Shown here in pieces: positions 6,750 through 16,026 of a DNA stretch of 20,582 nucleotides; the first letter of the stretch is position 1; each line of letters starts with the position of its first letter. The notes beneath the pieces are model-generated. The model did not search any database. It worked only from the letters and a program-made list of their open reading frames with translations, and had not been told where the DNA came from. This DNA comes from Planctomycetota bacterium (GTDB lineage Bacteria; Planctomycetota; Phycisphaerae; Tepidisphaerales; Tepidisphaeraceae): assembly GCA_029777755.1 (NCBI GenBank), contig JAKORQ010000053.1:1-20582 (forward strand), written 5' to 3'. A program made the position numbers and the translations under genes.

Positions 6750-8111
6750 TTACATGTTCCGCTGATCCAGCACCCGCCGCGCCTTGCCCTCGGAGCGAGG
6801 AATGCTCTGCGGCTCGACCAGCGAGATCTGCGCGTGGATACCGGTAATGCTCAGGACCGAGTGGGCAATCTTCTTCTGCAGCGTCTCCATCGCCCCCACC
6901 TTGTCGCTGAACAGCTCCGGCGTGACCTCCACGCGAATCTCCATGCGGTCCAGTCCCTGCGCCCTGGTCAGTACGATCTGGTAGTGTGGAACCGTGCCAT
7001 CCACGGCCATCAGGGCCGTCTCAATCTGCGATGGGAATATGTTCACGCCGCGGATGATGAACATGTCATCGCTGCGCCTGCCAATTCGGCGGATACGCCG
7101 AATGGTTCGCCCGCATGCACACGGCTCGGTCTCCAGCGAAGTGATATCGCGGGTGCGATAGCGGATCATCGGCATGGCCTGCTTGGAGAGAGTGGTCAGC
7201 ACGAGTTCGCCCTCCTCGCCATCCGGAAGAACCTCGCCCGTCTCTGGGTTAATGACTTCTGGATAGAAGTGATCCTCGAACACGTGCAGGCCGCACTGGC
7301 ATTCGCACTCGGCCGCCACGCCCGGTCCGACAATCTCCGACAATCCGTAAATATCGAACGCACGGATGTTGGTGTGCTCCTGCACGTACTTGCGCATCGC
7401 CTCGGTCCACGGCTCGGCCCCGAACACGCCCGCGCGCAGCGGCAACTGCTTCATATCCACACCCATGTCCTGCGCCTTCTCCACCAGGTGCACGAAGTAG
7501 CTGGGGGTGCAGCAGATGACCGTCACGCCAAAGTCCTTCAGGAACATGATCTGGCGCTCGGAGTTGCCGCCGGAAGTGGGAATTACAGTCGCGCCCAGCG
7601 CCTCAGCACCGTAATGCACGCCAAGGCCGCCGGTGAACAGCCCATATCCATAGGACACCTGGATCACGTCGCCGCGATGCAGGCCGTAACAGGCCAGCGA
7701 CCGCACCATCACCTCAGACCAGATCTTCACATCGTCGGCGGTATACGCCACCACGATCGGCTTGCCCGTGGTCCCGCTGGAAGCATGCAGGCGCACGATC
7801 TCTTCCATGGGGCTGGCGAACATGCCGTTGGGATAGGTATCGCGCAGGTCGTTCTTCACGGTAAACGGCAGGCGGGCGATGTCGGCCAGTGAGCGGATGT
7901 CCTCCGGGCAAACACCCATCTCGTCCATGCGCTGCCGATATAGCGACACGCGCTGATATGCCCGGCGAACTATCGACTGCAGGCGTTGCAGTTGCAGGAT
8001 GCCAAGCTGCGGCCGGGGCAGGAAGTCTGGCGCACTGGCCGGGTGAAATCTCGCCGTACCGAAGGATTGCCTTGCATCGTCAATACACTCCTGCGCCATC
8101 ACGACTTTCAT
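6750..8111 (-). CDS. paaK: Phenylacetate-CoA ligase-like AMP-forming acyl-CoA ligase
   Basis: This 453-residue adenylate-forming enzyme activates an aryl or similar carboxylate to its CoA thioester through an acyl-AMP. Motifs: HASSGTTGKPIVV (phosphate-binding P-loop, about residues 109-121), YGLSE (adenine pocket), RYRTRDI (ribose-binding Asp) and RGVNIFPSQIE leading into the small C-terminal lid domain. Cys residues in CECQCG and CACGR are typical of PaaK and may hold metal. Usual length is about 430-440, so the N-terminal 15-20 residues are slightly extended. GGAG eight bases before the ATG supports the start. It forms an operon with the tandem-ACT gene. In bacteria without a phenylacetate catabolic cluster, as appears here, such ligases are often linked to anaerobic aromatic amino-acid metabolism (indolepyruvate or aryl-acetate), so the natural substrate is uncertain. 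Confidence 0.9.
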   Translation of the reverse strand: MKVVMAQECIDDARQSFGTARFHPASAPDFLPRPQLGILQLQRLQSIVRRAYQRVSLYRQRMDEMGVCPEDIRSLADIARLPFTVKNDLRDTYPNGMFASPMEEIVRLHASSGTTGKPIVVAYTADDVKIWSEVMVRSLACYGLHRGDVIQVSYGYGLFTGGLGVHYGAEALGATVIPTSGGNSERQIMFLKDFGVTVICCTPSYFVHLVEKAQDMGVDMKQLPLRAGVFGAEPWTEAMRKYVQEHTNIRAFDIYGLSEIVGPGVAAECECQCGLHVFEDHFYPEVINPETGEVLPDGEEGELVLTTLSKQAMPMIRYRTRDITSLETEPCACGRTIRRIRRIGRRSDDMFIIRGVNIFPSQIETALMAVDGTVPHYQIVLTRAQGLDRMEIRVEVTPELFSDKVGAMETLQKKIAHSVLSITGIHAQISLVEPQSIPRSEGKARRVLDQRNM

Positions 8112-8264
8112 ATGCCTTTCTCCAAATCTACTGCCCTGTCCGGCAACGCTTGGTCAAGCGGGAGGTTATCACAGGACCGAGCCGGGAGGAAGAACCGGAC
8201 ATGGTCGTGCTATTACGCTGGCGACGACGTGTAATCAAACGATAACCGGCGATGGCAATCCAGC

Positions 8265-9416
8265 TTACGCCCCGGCAGGCGGCGCAGGTGGAGACGCTTC
8301 ATCCGGCTTCGGGGGTTCCGTGACAGGTGCATCCGTGGCAGGCTCAGTGGCAACCGCCGGGAATGTCGCTGTCACCGCCTTCATCTCACCCGATTCCGGC
8401 TCGATGGCGTTCTCCTCGAATATTCGCATCAGACCCATGGCAACTGCCACCACGATCGGCCCCATGATGATCCCCACCGGGCCAAACAGCTTGAGCCCTC
8501 CCAGCACGGAGAAGAATACCGTCAGCTCATGCATGCGCGTCTTCGATCCCACCAGCACCGGGCGGAGCACGTTATCGACAGCGGCGATCACCCCCGCGCC
8601 CCAGATGAACAGCAGTAGCGCCTTTACCCCCGAGTCAGAGACCAGGTAGATCGTTGCCGGCAGCCAGATGACGCTCGAGCCGACCACCGGGACCATCGAC
8701 ATGAAGAACATCACCACGCCCCATAGCGCCGGCGCCGGCAACCCCAGAACCCAAAACGCCAGCCCGCCCAGCGCGCCCTGGATCGCGGCTATCAGCACCG
8801 TACCACGCAGGCTGGCCGAGATGATCGTGCGGATGTTATTGAACAAGTGATCGGCCTGGTGCTGTTTGAGCGGCAGCAGGTCCCTGGCGGCCACCAGCAG
8901 CTTTCTGCCGTCGCGGAGCATGTAATAGGTGGTGAACAGCACCAGCAGGAACTGCATCACCGTCACCACGGTATACCCCACCACGTCCGGGCTTACCTGG
9001 GCGATATAGCTGCCGACGCGCTTGACGATCTCCTGCACGTTCTCGCGCCGGAAGATCATCTCGACATCCACGTACTGCGCCAGCCACTTGGCGTGCGCCG
9101 ACCCCGGGTCCAACAGCCACGCCGCCACGCTGTGCACGGTCGCCACGCCCTCTTCCAGGCGGCTGACCACCGCATAGACAACGAACGTGATGGGAATGAT
9201 CCCCAGTATCAGGACGATGGCGAGGGTAAGCGCCGCGCTTATGTTGGCAGAACGCTGATACCGGGAGATGAACTCGTAAAGCGGCGAAGCAATCACCGTC
9301 AGCACGATCGACCACAGCACCACGTTGATGAATGGCTGGAAGATCAGCCACGTCACGTAGAGTGTGATCGCCGTGATCGTGACAAGCGCTATCCATCGTG
9401 GCGTAAGCTGCTTCAT
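8265..9416 (-). CDS. AI-2E family membrane transporter (TqsA/PerM-like)
   Basis: This 383-residue polytopic membrane protein belongs to the AI-2E transporter family (PF01594 type). The N-terminus has two to three membrane spans (LVTITAITLYVTWLIF, VVLWSIVLTVIASPLYEFI, AALTLAIVLILGIIPI), then a soluble segment of about 70 residues, then spans including VVTVMQFLLVLFTTYYMLRDG, a family hallmark, and LFGPVGIIMGPIVVAVAMGL near the end. The final 45 residues are a Pro/Ala/Thr-rich, probably disordered tail (VTEPPKPDEASPPAPPAGA), longer than usual. Characterised relatives export autoinducer-2 or act in sodium/proton exchange; the substrate cannot be read from sequence. AGG lies 5 bases upstream of the ATG at 9416. 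It lies about 150 bases before the ligase gene and may be transcribed separately. Confidence 0.88.
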   Translation of the reverse strand: MKQLTPRWIALVTITAITLYVTWLIFQPFINVVLWSIVLTVIASPLYEFISRYQRSANISAALTLAIVLILGIIPITFVVYAVVSRLEEGVATVHSVAAWLLDPGSAHAKWLAQYVDVEMIFRRENVQEIVKRVGSYIAQVSPDVVGYTVVTVMQFLLVLFTTYYMLRDGRKLLVAARDLLPLKQHQADHLFNNIRTIISASLRGTVLIAAIQGALGGLAFWVLGLPAPALWGVVMFFMSMVPVVGSSVIWLPATIYLVSDSGVKALLLFIWGAGVIAAVDNVLRPVLVGSKTRMHELTVFFSVLGGLKLFGPVGIIMGPIVVAVAMGLMRIFEENAIEPESGEMKAVTATFPAVATEPATDAPVTEPPKPDEASPPAPPAGA

Positions 9417-9482
9417 TGACCTGCTATAGTCCGCGAAGCACCAGCCGCTGGCAAGAATCAGCGTGCCTTAAACGGGCGCAAT

Positions 9483-10016
9483 TTAGTGCATCGGCGGCGC
9501 GTGATGCTGCATATCGCGAAACTGCTTTGTCTGTAGTCTCTCGATCACAACATCCGGCAGCAGCGGTCGAAGTGCATTGATATCGCCGCCCAGCGCTATC
9601 ACCTGGCGGATCAGCGAACTGCTGGTGAGGGCATAGTTGTCGCCGGTCATGACAAAAACCGTCTCAACCCCTCCAACGGCACGATTGGCCATGGCAAGCT
9701 GAAACTCATAGCGCAGATCGGAGACATCGCGTATACCGCGCAAGATTGCCGTCGCCTTCATGCTGCGCACAAAATCCACCGTCAATCCGACATACTGCTC
9801 CACCCGCACGTTGGGAGTGTCGCGGAAGATGTGCCTGATCATCTCCACTCGCTCCTCGATGGTGAACATCTCGCGCTTCTCAGGGTTGATGCCCACGGCG
9901 ACGATAAGCTCATCGAAGAGCTTTAAGCCCCTATGTATCACATCTATATGCCCGTTGGTTATCGGGTCGAACTGGCCGGGGAACACCCCGACGCGATGCA
10001 CGTGCGACTGAGACAT
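9483..10016 (-). CDS. coaD: Phosphopantetheine adenylyltransferase
   Basis: This enzyme transfers AMP from ATP to 4'-phosphopantetheine, the penultimate step of coenzyme A synthesis, in the cytoplasm. The 177-residue product opens with VGVFPGQFDPITNGHIDVI, containing the T/H-x-G-H nucleotidyltransferase signature (residues 20-23). It continues with LRGIRDVSDLRYEFQLAMAN and ends its core with SSSLIRQV, equivalent to the ISSTxVR motif. Family length is about 160; the extra residues are at the C-terminus (RLQTKQFRDMQHHAPPMH). The start at 10016 is chosen because homology begins 8 residues later; an open extension of 16 codons upstream has no support. It lies 111 bases downstream of panD on the same strand, and both serve coenzyme A formation. 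Confidence 0.96.
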   Translation of the reverse strand: MSQSHVHRVGVFPGQFDPITNGHIDVIHRGLKLFDELIVAVGINPEKREMFTIEERVEMIRHIFRDTPNVRVEQYVGLTVDFVRSMKATAILRGIRDVSDLRYEFQLAMANRAVGGVETVFVMTGDNYALTSSSLIRQVIALGGDINALRPLLPDVVIERLQTKQFRDMQHHAPPMH

Positions 10017-10127
10017 GCGCCGTAATCTAACGAGAATGCCCCGCTGTGACCACCAATCGGACAAACCTGGGGTGATTTATGGTCTGCCCTGCGCAGTAAG
10101 CGATAGTGCGGCGGACGATCAGGGCGA

Positions 10128-10502
10128 TCACTCGCTGGCGTGGTGGAAGACCTTTTCCTTCACCGTGTTATCGCGATTGAGCACAAGGACGGTCGCCTGG
10201 TGCTTCTCGATCTCGCCCTGGTCACAGAGCACAAACGCCATGATGATGACACGGTTGCCCTTCTCGGTGAGCCGGGCGGCCGCCCCGTTAATGCCGATGA
10301 TGCCGCTGCCAGGCTCGCCGGGGATGATGTACGTCTCAAAGCGATTGCCGTTCTCGCAGTCCGCCACCAGCACTGCCTCGTAAGGCAGCAGGCCGCTCTC
10401 CTTCAGCAGATTCCTGTCGATAGTGATGCTGCCGTGGTATTCCGGGTTGGTCTGCGTCACAACCGCATGGTGCAGCTTGGCTTTGAGCAATCTGGTAAGC
10501 AT
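10128..10502 (-). CDS. panD: Aspartate 1-decarboxylase (pyruvoyl-dependent)
   Basis: PanD makes beta-alanine for pantothenate from aspartate. The 124-residue proenzyme MLTRLLKAKLHHAVVTQTNP carries the self-cleavage site Gly24-Ser25 in EYHGSITID; Ser25 becomes the pyruvoyl group. Lys9, Arg54, Thr57 and Tyr58 (NRFETYI) occupy the known active-site positions, and the GSGIIGINGAAARL block is intact. Length matches the family (about 115-130). It precedes coaD in the same direction, which fits a coenzyme A supply unit. No strong ribosome binding site is visible before the ATG. No panB or panC gene is in the window. Confidence 0.97.
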   Translation of the reverse strand: MLTRLLKAKLHHAVVTQTNPEYHGSITIDRNLLKESGLLPYEAVLVADCENGNRFETYIIPGEPGSGIIGINGAAARLTEKGNRVIIMAFVLCDQGEIEKHQATVLVLNRDNTVKEKVFHHASE

Positions 10503-10560
10503 CGAATCAACCGATCATACCGCGCACGGCTGAAAGATGAAGTGCCCCCACCCACCCCCG

Positions 10561-10643
10561 CCTGCCTGGCAGGTATCTGGCAGTCGTCGGCGATCGCTGC
10601 CAATCCGGCAGTCAGGCACTGCCCTCACCCCTCACTTGGCAGG
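10561..10643. repeat. Cluster of inverted repeats with a GGCAG/CTGCC core
   Basis: In the 289-base gap between divergent panD and the response regulator, three potential hairpins follow each other: CCTGCC-T-GGCAGG (10561-10573), TGGCAG/CTGCCA (10578-10583 with 10597-10602, with the palindrome CGATCG inside) and GGCAGT/ACTGCC (10607-10612 with 10618-10623). A further TTGGCAGG lies at 10636-10643. The rest of the gap is a C-rich stretch at about 10543-10565 and AT-richer sequence from 10661 onward. No promoter was assigned with confidence. Confidence 0.45.
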
Positions 10644-10791
10644 AGCAGGCGGGATGGGTAAATCGTAACCGCAAAATCCACTATTCACTAACCCATTTAT
10701 TGTTCGCTACTTACAGCAGACACACCAAGCCCGTTTTCTCCGGCACGGCCATTGTTAATGCATTCCCAGGCGACATTGTCGGGTTAGTTCC

Positions 10792-11208
10792 ATGCAGTTT
10801 GAGGGCTGCCAAAATCGACTGACCGTACTGCTAGCGGACGAATCCGACGGCAGCTCGGCAACTGTGCGCCAGCTCCTGCGGCCGCAGGGGGTTCAGACCC
10901 TGGTCGCCAGGACTGGGCGCGAGGCACTCGATATGGTTCGCTCGCAGCCGGTGCACATCGTGGTACTGGACGTGCAGATGCCTCAGCTTGGCGGTCTACA
11001 GGTGGTGAAGCTGATGCGGGAGATGGTTGAGAACCCCCCGCCGGCGATTCTGCTGGCCGACCGGTTGAGTAACAACCTGCTGCGGGAAGCGCTGACGATG
11101 GATGTCTTCAGCGTGATGCCCAAGCCGGTCGAGCTGAACCGGCTGCTTGACTCGATCGCCAGGATTATCCGGCGGCACTATGAAAGCCGCTGGCCAGGTG
11201 GAAATTAA
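10792..11208 (+). CDS. Single-domain response regulator (REC domain)
   Basis: This 138-residue protein is a lone receiver domain with no output domain. The acidic pocket is Asp16-Glu17 (VLLADES), the phospho-acceptor is Asp60 in HIVVLDVQMPQLGG, and the conserved Lys is Lys111 in VMPKPVE. The switch position that is normally Thr or Ser before strand-5 signalling is Ala89 (AILLADRL), so the usual Thr/Tyr coupling is probably changed. The next helix region and SIARIIRRHYESRW complete the fold. Stand-alone receivers act by binding a partner, like CheY or Spo0F. No kinase is in the window. The gene is 102 bases upstream of groES in the same direction and may share transcripts with it. The start lacks a clear ribosome binding site. 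Confidence 0.85.
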   Translation: MQFEGCQNRLTVLLADESDGSSATVRQLLRPQGVQTLVARTGREALDMVRSQPVHIVVLDVQMPQLGGLQVVKLMREMVENPPPAILLADRLSNNLLREALTMDVFSVMPKPVELNRLLDSIARIIRRHYESRWPGGN

Positions 11209-11223
11209 GGAAAAGAAGGACAA

Positions 11224-11269
11224 CCGATCCTCGATGCTTCCCGGGCAGCGGTGCCCAATCGAGGATTGG
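11224..11269 (+). promoter_or_regulatory. Long hairpin in the groES leader
   Basis: A 12-base left arm CCGATCCTCGAT (11224-11235) pairs with ATCGAGGATTGG (11258-11269), eleven Watson-Crick pairs and one G-T pair. Inside the 22-base loop, GGGCA-GCGG-TGCCC (11243-11256) forms a second stem. It lies 41 bases before the groES start and has no U-tail, so it looks like a leader structure rather than a terminator. No CIRCE repeat (TTAGCACTC/GAGTGCTAA) was seen nearby. Confidence 0.6.
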
Positions 11270-11310
11270 AAATCGGAAAAACTGAAGATCTCATTAAGGA
11301 GTTACGCCAA

Positions 11311-11601
11311 ATGGCTAAGCTGCGTCCTCTCGGTGACAAGATTCTGGTCAAGCGTTTCGAAGCCGAGACCACGACCAAGAGCGGCATTGTCCTTCCGGAT
11401 ACTGCCAAGGAAAAGCCCAAGCAAGGCACCGTCATCGCCGTCGGCGAGGGCAAGCGCCTTGAGAACGGGACCCGCGCTCCCATGCACGTGAAGAAGAACG
11501 ACCGCGTGCTGTTCACCAGCTATGCCGGCACCGAGGTGAAGATCGACGGTGAAGAGCTGCTGATCATGAGCGAAGACGACGTGCTGGCAGTTGTGGAATA
11601 A
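11311..11601 (+). CDS. groES: Co-chaperonin GroES
   Basis: GroES forms the seven-subunit lid of the GroEL folding chamber in the cytoplasm. The 96-residue product MAKLRPLGDKILVKRFEAET contains the mobile loop (TTTKSGIVLPDTAKEKP, about residues 19-36) with the GroEL-contacting Gly-Ile-Val-Leu, followed by the GTVIAVGEG motif and the C-terminal GEELLIMSEDDVLAVVE. Length is standard. AAGGAG lies nine bases upstream of the ATG at 11311; a longer frame from 11251 is not used because it would start inside the leader hairpin. groEL follows after 113 bases. Confidence 0.98.
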   Translation: MAKLRPLGDKILVKRFEAETTTKSGIVLPDTAKEKPKQGTVIAVGEGKRLENGTRAPMHVKKNDRVLFTSYAGTEVKIDGEELLIMSEDDVLAVVE

Positions 11602-11624
11602 GGGCGCTGTGATTCTTCCCTGTT

Positions 11625-11652
11625 CCGTGGCTGCTCGCGGGAGCCGTCACGG
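11625..11652 (+). other. Hairpin between groES and groEL
   Basis: CCGTG (11625-11629) and CACGG (11648-11652) can pair around a second GC-rich stem (GCTC-GCGG-GAGC at 11633-11644). Such intercistronic structures may be sites of mRNA processing or stabilise one cistron; there is no U-tail that would suggest termination. The groEL ribosome binding site AAGGAG follows at 11699-11704. Confidence 0.4.
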
Positions 11653-11714
11653 GGCAATCAATATCGCTATCGAACCGCTCCCGCTACGGAGAAGATCTAA
11701 GGAGTACAAGACAC

Positions 11715-13361
<1,647 letters not shown>

Positions 13362-13391
13362 TCCGCTTATCTCCTCAAGCTCACTCAATCG

Positions 13392-13421
13392 AAGCCCAGG
13401 CATCATGCCTGGGCTTTTTTT
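13392..13421 (+). terminator. Rho-independent terminator of groES-groEL
   Basis: AAGCCCAGGCA (13392-13402), the loop TCA and TGCCTGGGCTT (13406-13416) form a perfect 11-bp stem. It runs into seven consecutive T residues (13415-13421). It separates the chaperonin operon from the carbohydrate cluster. Confidence 0.95.
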
Positions 13422-13486
13422 GTGCCTGTCCATTGCTTGCCCGCCAGGGAGTCACGCCGCTCCTGTAACATCACTTGCGTTGATCC

Positions 13487-13515
13487 TTGAACTTGCTCGA
13501 AACAGTTGCGATACT
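13487..13515 (+). promoter_or_regulatory. Promoter of the rhamnosidase gene with embedded operator
   Basis: TTGAAC (13487-13492) and GATACT (13510-13515) are separated by 17 bases. The sequence GCGATACTTT is shared with the GH94 promoter at 19201-19210. The putative operator GAAACAGTTGC (13499-13509) fills the spacer right up to the -10 box, so a bound repressor would block RNA polymerase. The predicted transcript would start only a few bases before the ATG at 13527, suggesting a leaderless or very short leader mRNA. Confidence 0.5.
13499..13509 (+). promoter_or_regulatory. Putative LacI-type operator, site 1
   Basis: GAAACAGTTGC is an imperfect palindrome (GCAAC-A-GTTGC type, one mismatch). 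It matches the perfect version at 19213-19223 in ten of eleven positions and the copy at 18048-18058 in ten of eleven. All three sit at promoter-like sequences of the same carbohydrate cluster. Confidence 0.55.
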
Positions 13516-13526
13516 TTTCCCATCAC

Positions 13527-15980
13527 ATGAAAAGCGGAATCCTCACCTCGAAAATCAGGCAAGCTTCGCGTATCTGGGTCGGCGGCGAAAATGAATCAGC
13601 CAATGAGCCGCGCACATGCCTTTTCCGCCGAACCTTTGAGCTTTCCAATGCTCCAAAGCAGCAGGCACAGATCTACGTCTACGCCGAGCTTCGCTATCAC
13701 TTGTGGATAAACGGCAGGTACGTCGGGCGCGGGCCCATCCAGCATCACTCGATCACGATGCCGTTCGATTGCCATGACATCACCACCCTGCTGCGCCCGG
13801 GCAGGAACGTCATCTGCGCACTGGTGCATACGCCTGGGATGTCGGTGCACAATGCGGTACCGCTGGGAGACCTCGGCTTGATCGCGGCCCTCGACATTGA
13901 TGGCGAGACGCTGCTGCACACCGACAGTACATGGAGGGCAACTGATGCCAGCGGATGGTCCGCGGCCACTCCCAAGCGCTGCTGGGCACTCGGGCCGATC
14001 GAGATGTTTGACATGTCCATCGCCCCTCTCGGCTGGCGCGAGGAGGATTTTGATGATTCTTCGTGGTCCAATGCGCAGGAACAGACGCCAGCGATACGCC
14101 CGGCCGTCGAGGTGATGCCAAGTCCGCTGCCACCCCTGCGGTACCAGTACCTCACCCCCGTCGCCCCGCCAAAACTCTACCAGATCGATGATGCCCCGGT
14201 TCCGCTCACGAAGCAGAGCGGCTCCGGCCAGTTGGCCGACGCCATTATGAAGGCCCAGTGGAAGGCGCCTTCCGATGTTCGCCTCAGCGGCGATCTTGCA
14301 AACGGCACGCTTACCATCGAAGGCATCTCCCCCGAGCATGGCGCGATCATCTCGCTGGACCTGGGCAAGGAATATGTCGGTCAGGTTCTGCTTACCTGCG
14401 ACTGCCCTGGCGAAGGTGTGATCGACATAGGCTGGTCGGAAATGCAGGAAGACGGCCGGCCGCAGCTCTGTCGCAAGGGTGTCAGCTACGTCGACCGCGT
14501 GCTTGCGACCAGGGGACGGCTGGACTGGCACCCAATCGGCTTCAGTGCCGCCAGGTTCATCGTTCTGGTGTTCCGTGGATTCTCCGGGCCGGTGAAGATA
14601 CAGCGCATCAACTACCTTGAGAGCCGACCCGCGCTCTCGTGGACGGGTGATTTCCACAGCAATGATCCGCTGCTCAACGACGTCTGGCAGATGTGCCGAT
14701 ACACGCTGGATGTAGGCACCCAGGAGGGCCTGATGGACTGCCCCACCCGCGAGCAGGCCTGCTACGTGGGCGATGGACACTACGTAGCAAAGTGGATCAC
14801 ACAGATTACCGGCGACGCTCGCCACTGGAAGTACCTCATTATCGAGCAGTTCCGCCGCCAGGCGCTCGATGGCATGATCCGCAGCACCGTTTTCTCCGGC
14901 CGCAGCGACTCTCTCATCGACTACTCGCTCATCGGCGTGATGGGCGTGCGCGACTATCTGCGCATCACCGGCGACATCGAGACGGTCCGCAAGTTGATCG
15001 ACAATTGCCGCCGGGTGCTGTGGTGGTTCGACAGCCGGCGCGATGCCGATGGATTCTTCCTTTCCAACTGGGAGCCCACGAAGAATCGCAGCTTCTGGGA
15101 GTATCCGTACACGCCGGCCGAGCCGAACTTCGAGCGTGATGATGCGCTCAACCTCTTCATCGATCACCCAGGCATGGGTTGGCACAACGTTGGTGAAGCC
15201 GGCATAGACCGCCGCGGCATCAACGCCGCGATCAACGCCCTACTGGTGATGGGACGCCGAGCGCTGGCTGATCTGGAGGAGGCTCTTGGCAATCGCGCTC
15301 GCGCCGCCGAGCTGCGCGCAATGGCGGATGAGATGGCCGGGAAGATAGCAAAGCGATTCCTCTCCCCCGCTGACGGCCTGTTCCACGATGGCGAGCTTGA
15401 CGGCCAGCTTCTTCCCCAGGTGAGCGAACAGACCAACACCTGGGCCATCGCGGCCGGCTGCGCTGATTCACAGCAGGCTCGCACGATCTTGCTCAAGCTG
15501 CTCACTGAGGATGACCCCAGTGTTGCCCGCAACGGCCCGTACTTCTGGACGTACCTGTTCCCCCTGCTCAACGAGCTGGACCTGCACCAGATTGGTTGCG
15601 AGAAGATCCGCAAGGCTTGGGGGAAGATGGTCGACGCGCAGTCAAGCACCCTCTGGGAGACGTTCAAGGGTGACAATCTGGACAGTTGGTGTCATCCATG
15701 GTCGTCCGCGCCGGCGGAGTTTCTGCTCACCGGCATACTGGGACTGCCAGCATCATGTCTGCCGGGCGAAACAATAACCTTGCGGCCGCGATACGATCTC
15801 ATTTCCGAGGCAGGTGGTCGAATAATGACCGCGGCCGGTGCGATTTCTGTCGCATGGAAGACCAGCAATTCTGGTAATGTGGAGTTCGAGGGAGACCTTC
15901 CATCGGGCGTATGCGCTACCGTGGTTCTGAAAGATGGCCGGCGCGAGCCAGTCAAGGGCCGGTGGAAGCTGACAATCTGA
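13527..15980 (+). CDS. Alpha-L-rhamnosidase, glycoside hydrolase family 78
   Basis: This enzyme releases terminal L-rhamnose from glycosides by inverting hydrolysis. The 817-residue protein has N-terminal beta-sandwich domains (from FRRTFELS, including YHLWINGRYVGRGP, a GH78 accessory-domain signature), then a catalytic six-hairpin barrel. The hallmark DCPTREQACYVGDGH carries Asp404, Glu409 and Asp416 with the spacing of the catalytic acids of Bacillus RhaB (Asp567, Glu572, Asp579), and TLWETF holds a candidate for the conserved Glu (Glu711). A small beta domain closes the C-terminus. No signal peptide is visible, so it should be cytoplasmic. ATG at 13527 is preferred over TTG at 13506, which lies inside the operator. 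No ribosome binding site precedes it. It is followed after 46 bases by another glycosidase gene. Confidence 0.92.
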   Translation: MKSGILTSKIRQASRIWVGGENESANEPRTCLFRRTFELSNAPKQQAQIYVYAELRYHLWINGRYVGRGPIQHHSITMPFDCHDITTLLRPGRNVICALVHTPGMSVHNAVPLGDLGLIAALDIDGETLLHTDSTWRATDASGWSAATPKRCWALGPIEMFDMSIAPLGWREEDFDDSSWSNAQEQTPAIRPAVEVMPSPLPPLRYQYLTPVAPPKLYQIDDAPVPLTKQSGSGQLADAIMKAQWKAPSDVRLSGDLANGTLTIEGISPEHGAIISLDLGKEYVGQVLLTCDCPGEGVIDIGWSEMQEDGRPQLCRKGVSYVDRVLATRGRLDWHPIGFSAARFIVLVFRGFSGPVKIQRINYLESRPALSWTGDFHSNDPLLNDVWQMCRYTLDVGTQEGLMDCPTREQACYVGDGHYVAKWITQITGDARHWKYLIIEQFRRQALDGMIRSTVFSGRSDSLIDYSLIGVMGVRDYLRITGDIETVRKLIDNCRRVLWWFDSRRDADGFFLSNWEPTKNRSFWEYPYTPAEPNFERDDALNLFIDHPGMGWHNVGEAGIDRRGINAAINALLVMGRRALADLEEALGNRARAAELRAMADEMAGKIAKRFLSPADGLFHDGELDGQLLPQVSEQTNTWAIAAGCADSQQARTILLKLLTEDDPSVARNGPYFWTYLFPLLNELDLHQIGCEKIRKAWGKMVDAQSSTLWETFKGDNLDSWCHPWSSAPAEFLLTGILGLPASCLPGETITLRPRYDLISEAGGRIMTAAGAISVAWKTSNSGNVEFEGDLPSGVCATVVLKDGRREPVKGRWKLTI

Positions 15981-16026
15981 GCCACAGGCTATCGGCATCC
16001 GTCCGTGGCAAGAATCGGGGTTTACC

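Noticed and set aside
6717..7892. 391-codon plus-strand open frame
   Set aside because: It lies opposite the well-supported CoA ligase gene and its His/Arg/Ala-rich translation resembles no family.
11209..11310. CIRCE element upstream of groES
   Set aside because: No TTAGCACTC/GAGTGCTAA pair or near match was found. The inverted repeat present has a different sequence and much longer arms and loop.
13596..15185. 529-codon minus-strand open frame
   Set aside because: It is antisense to the rhamnosidase gene, whose GH78 motifs are unmistakable. The antisense product has no domain signature.
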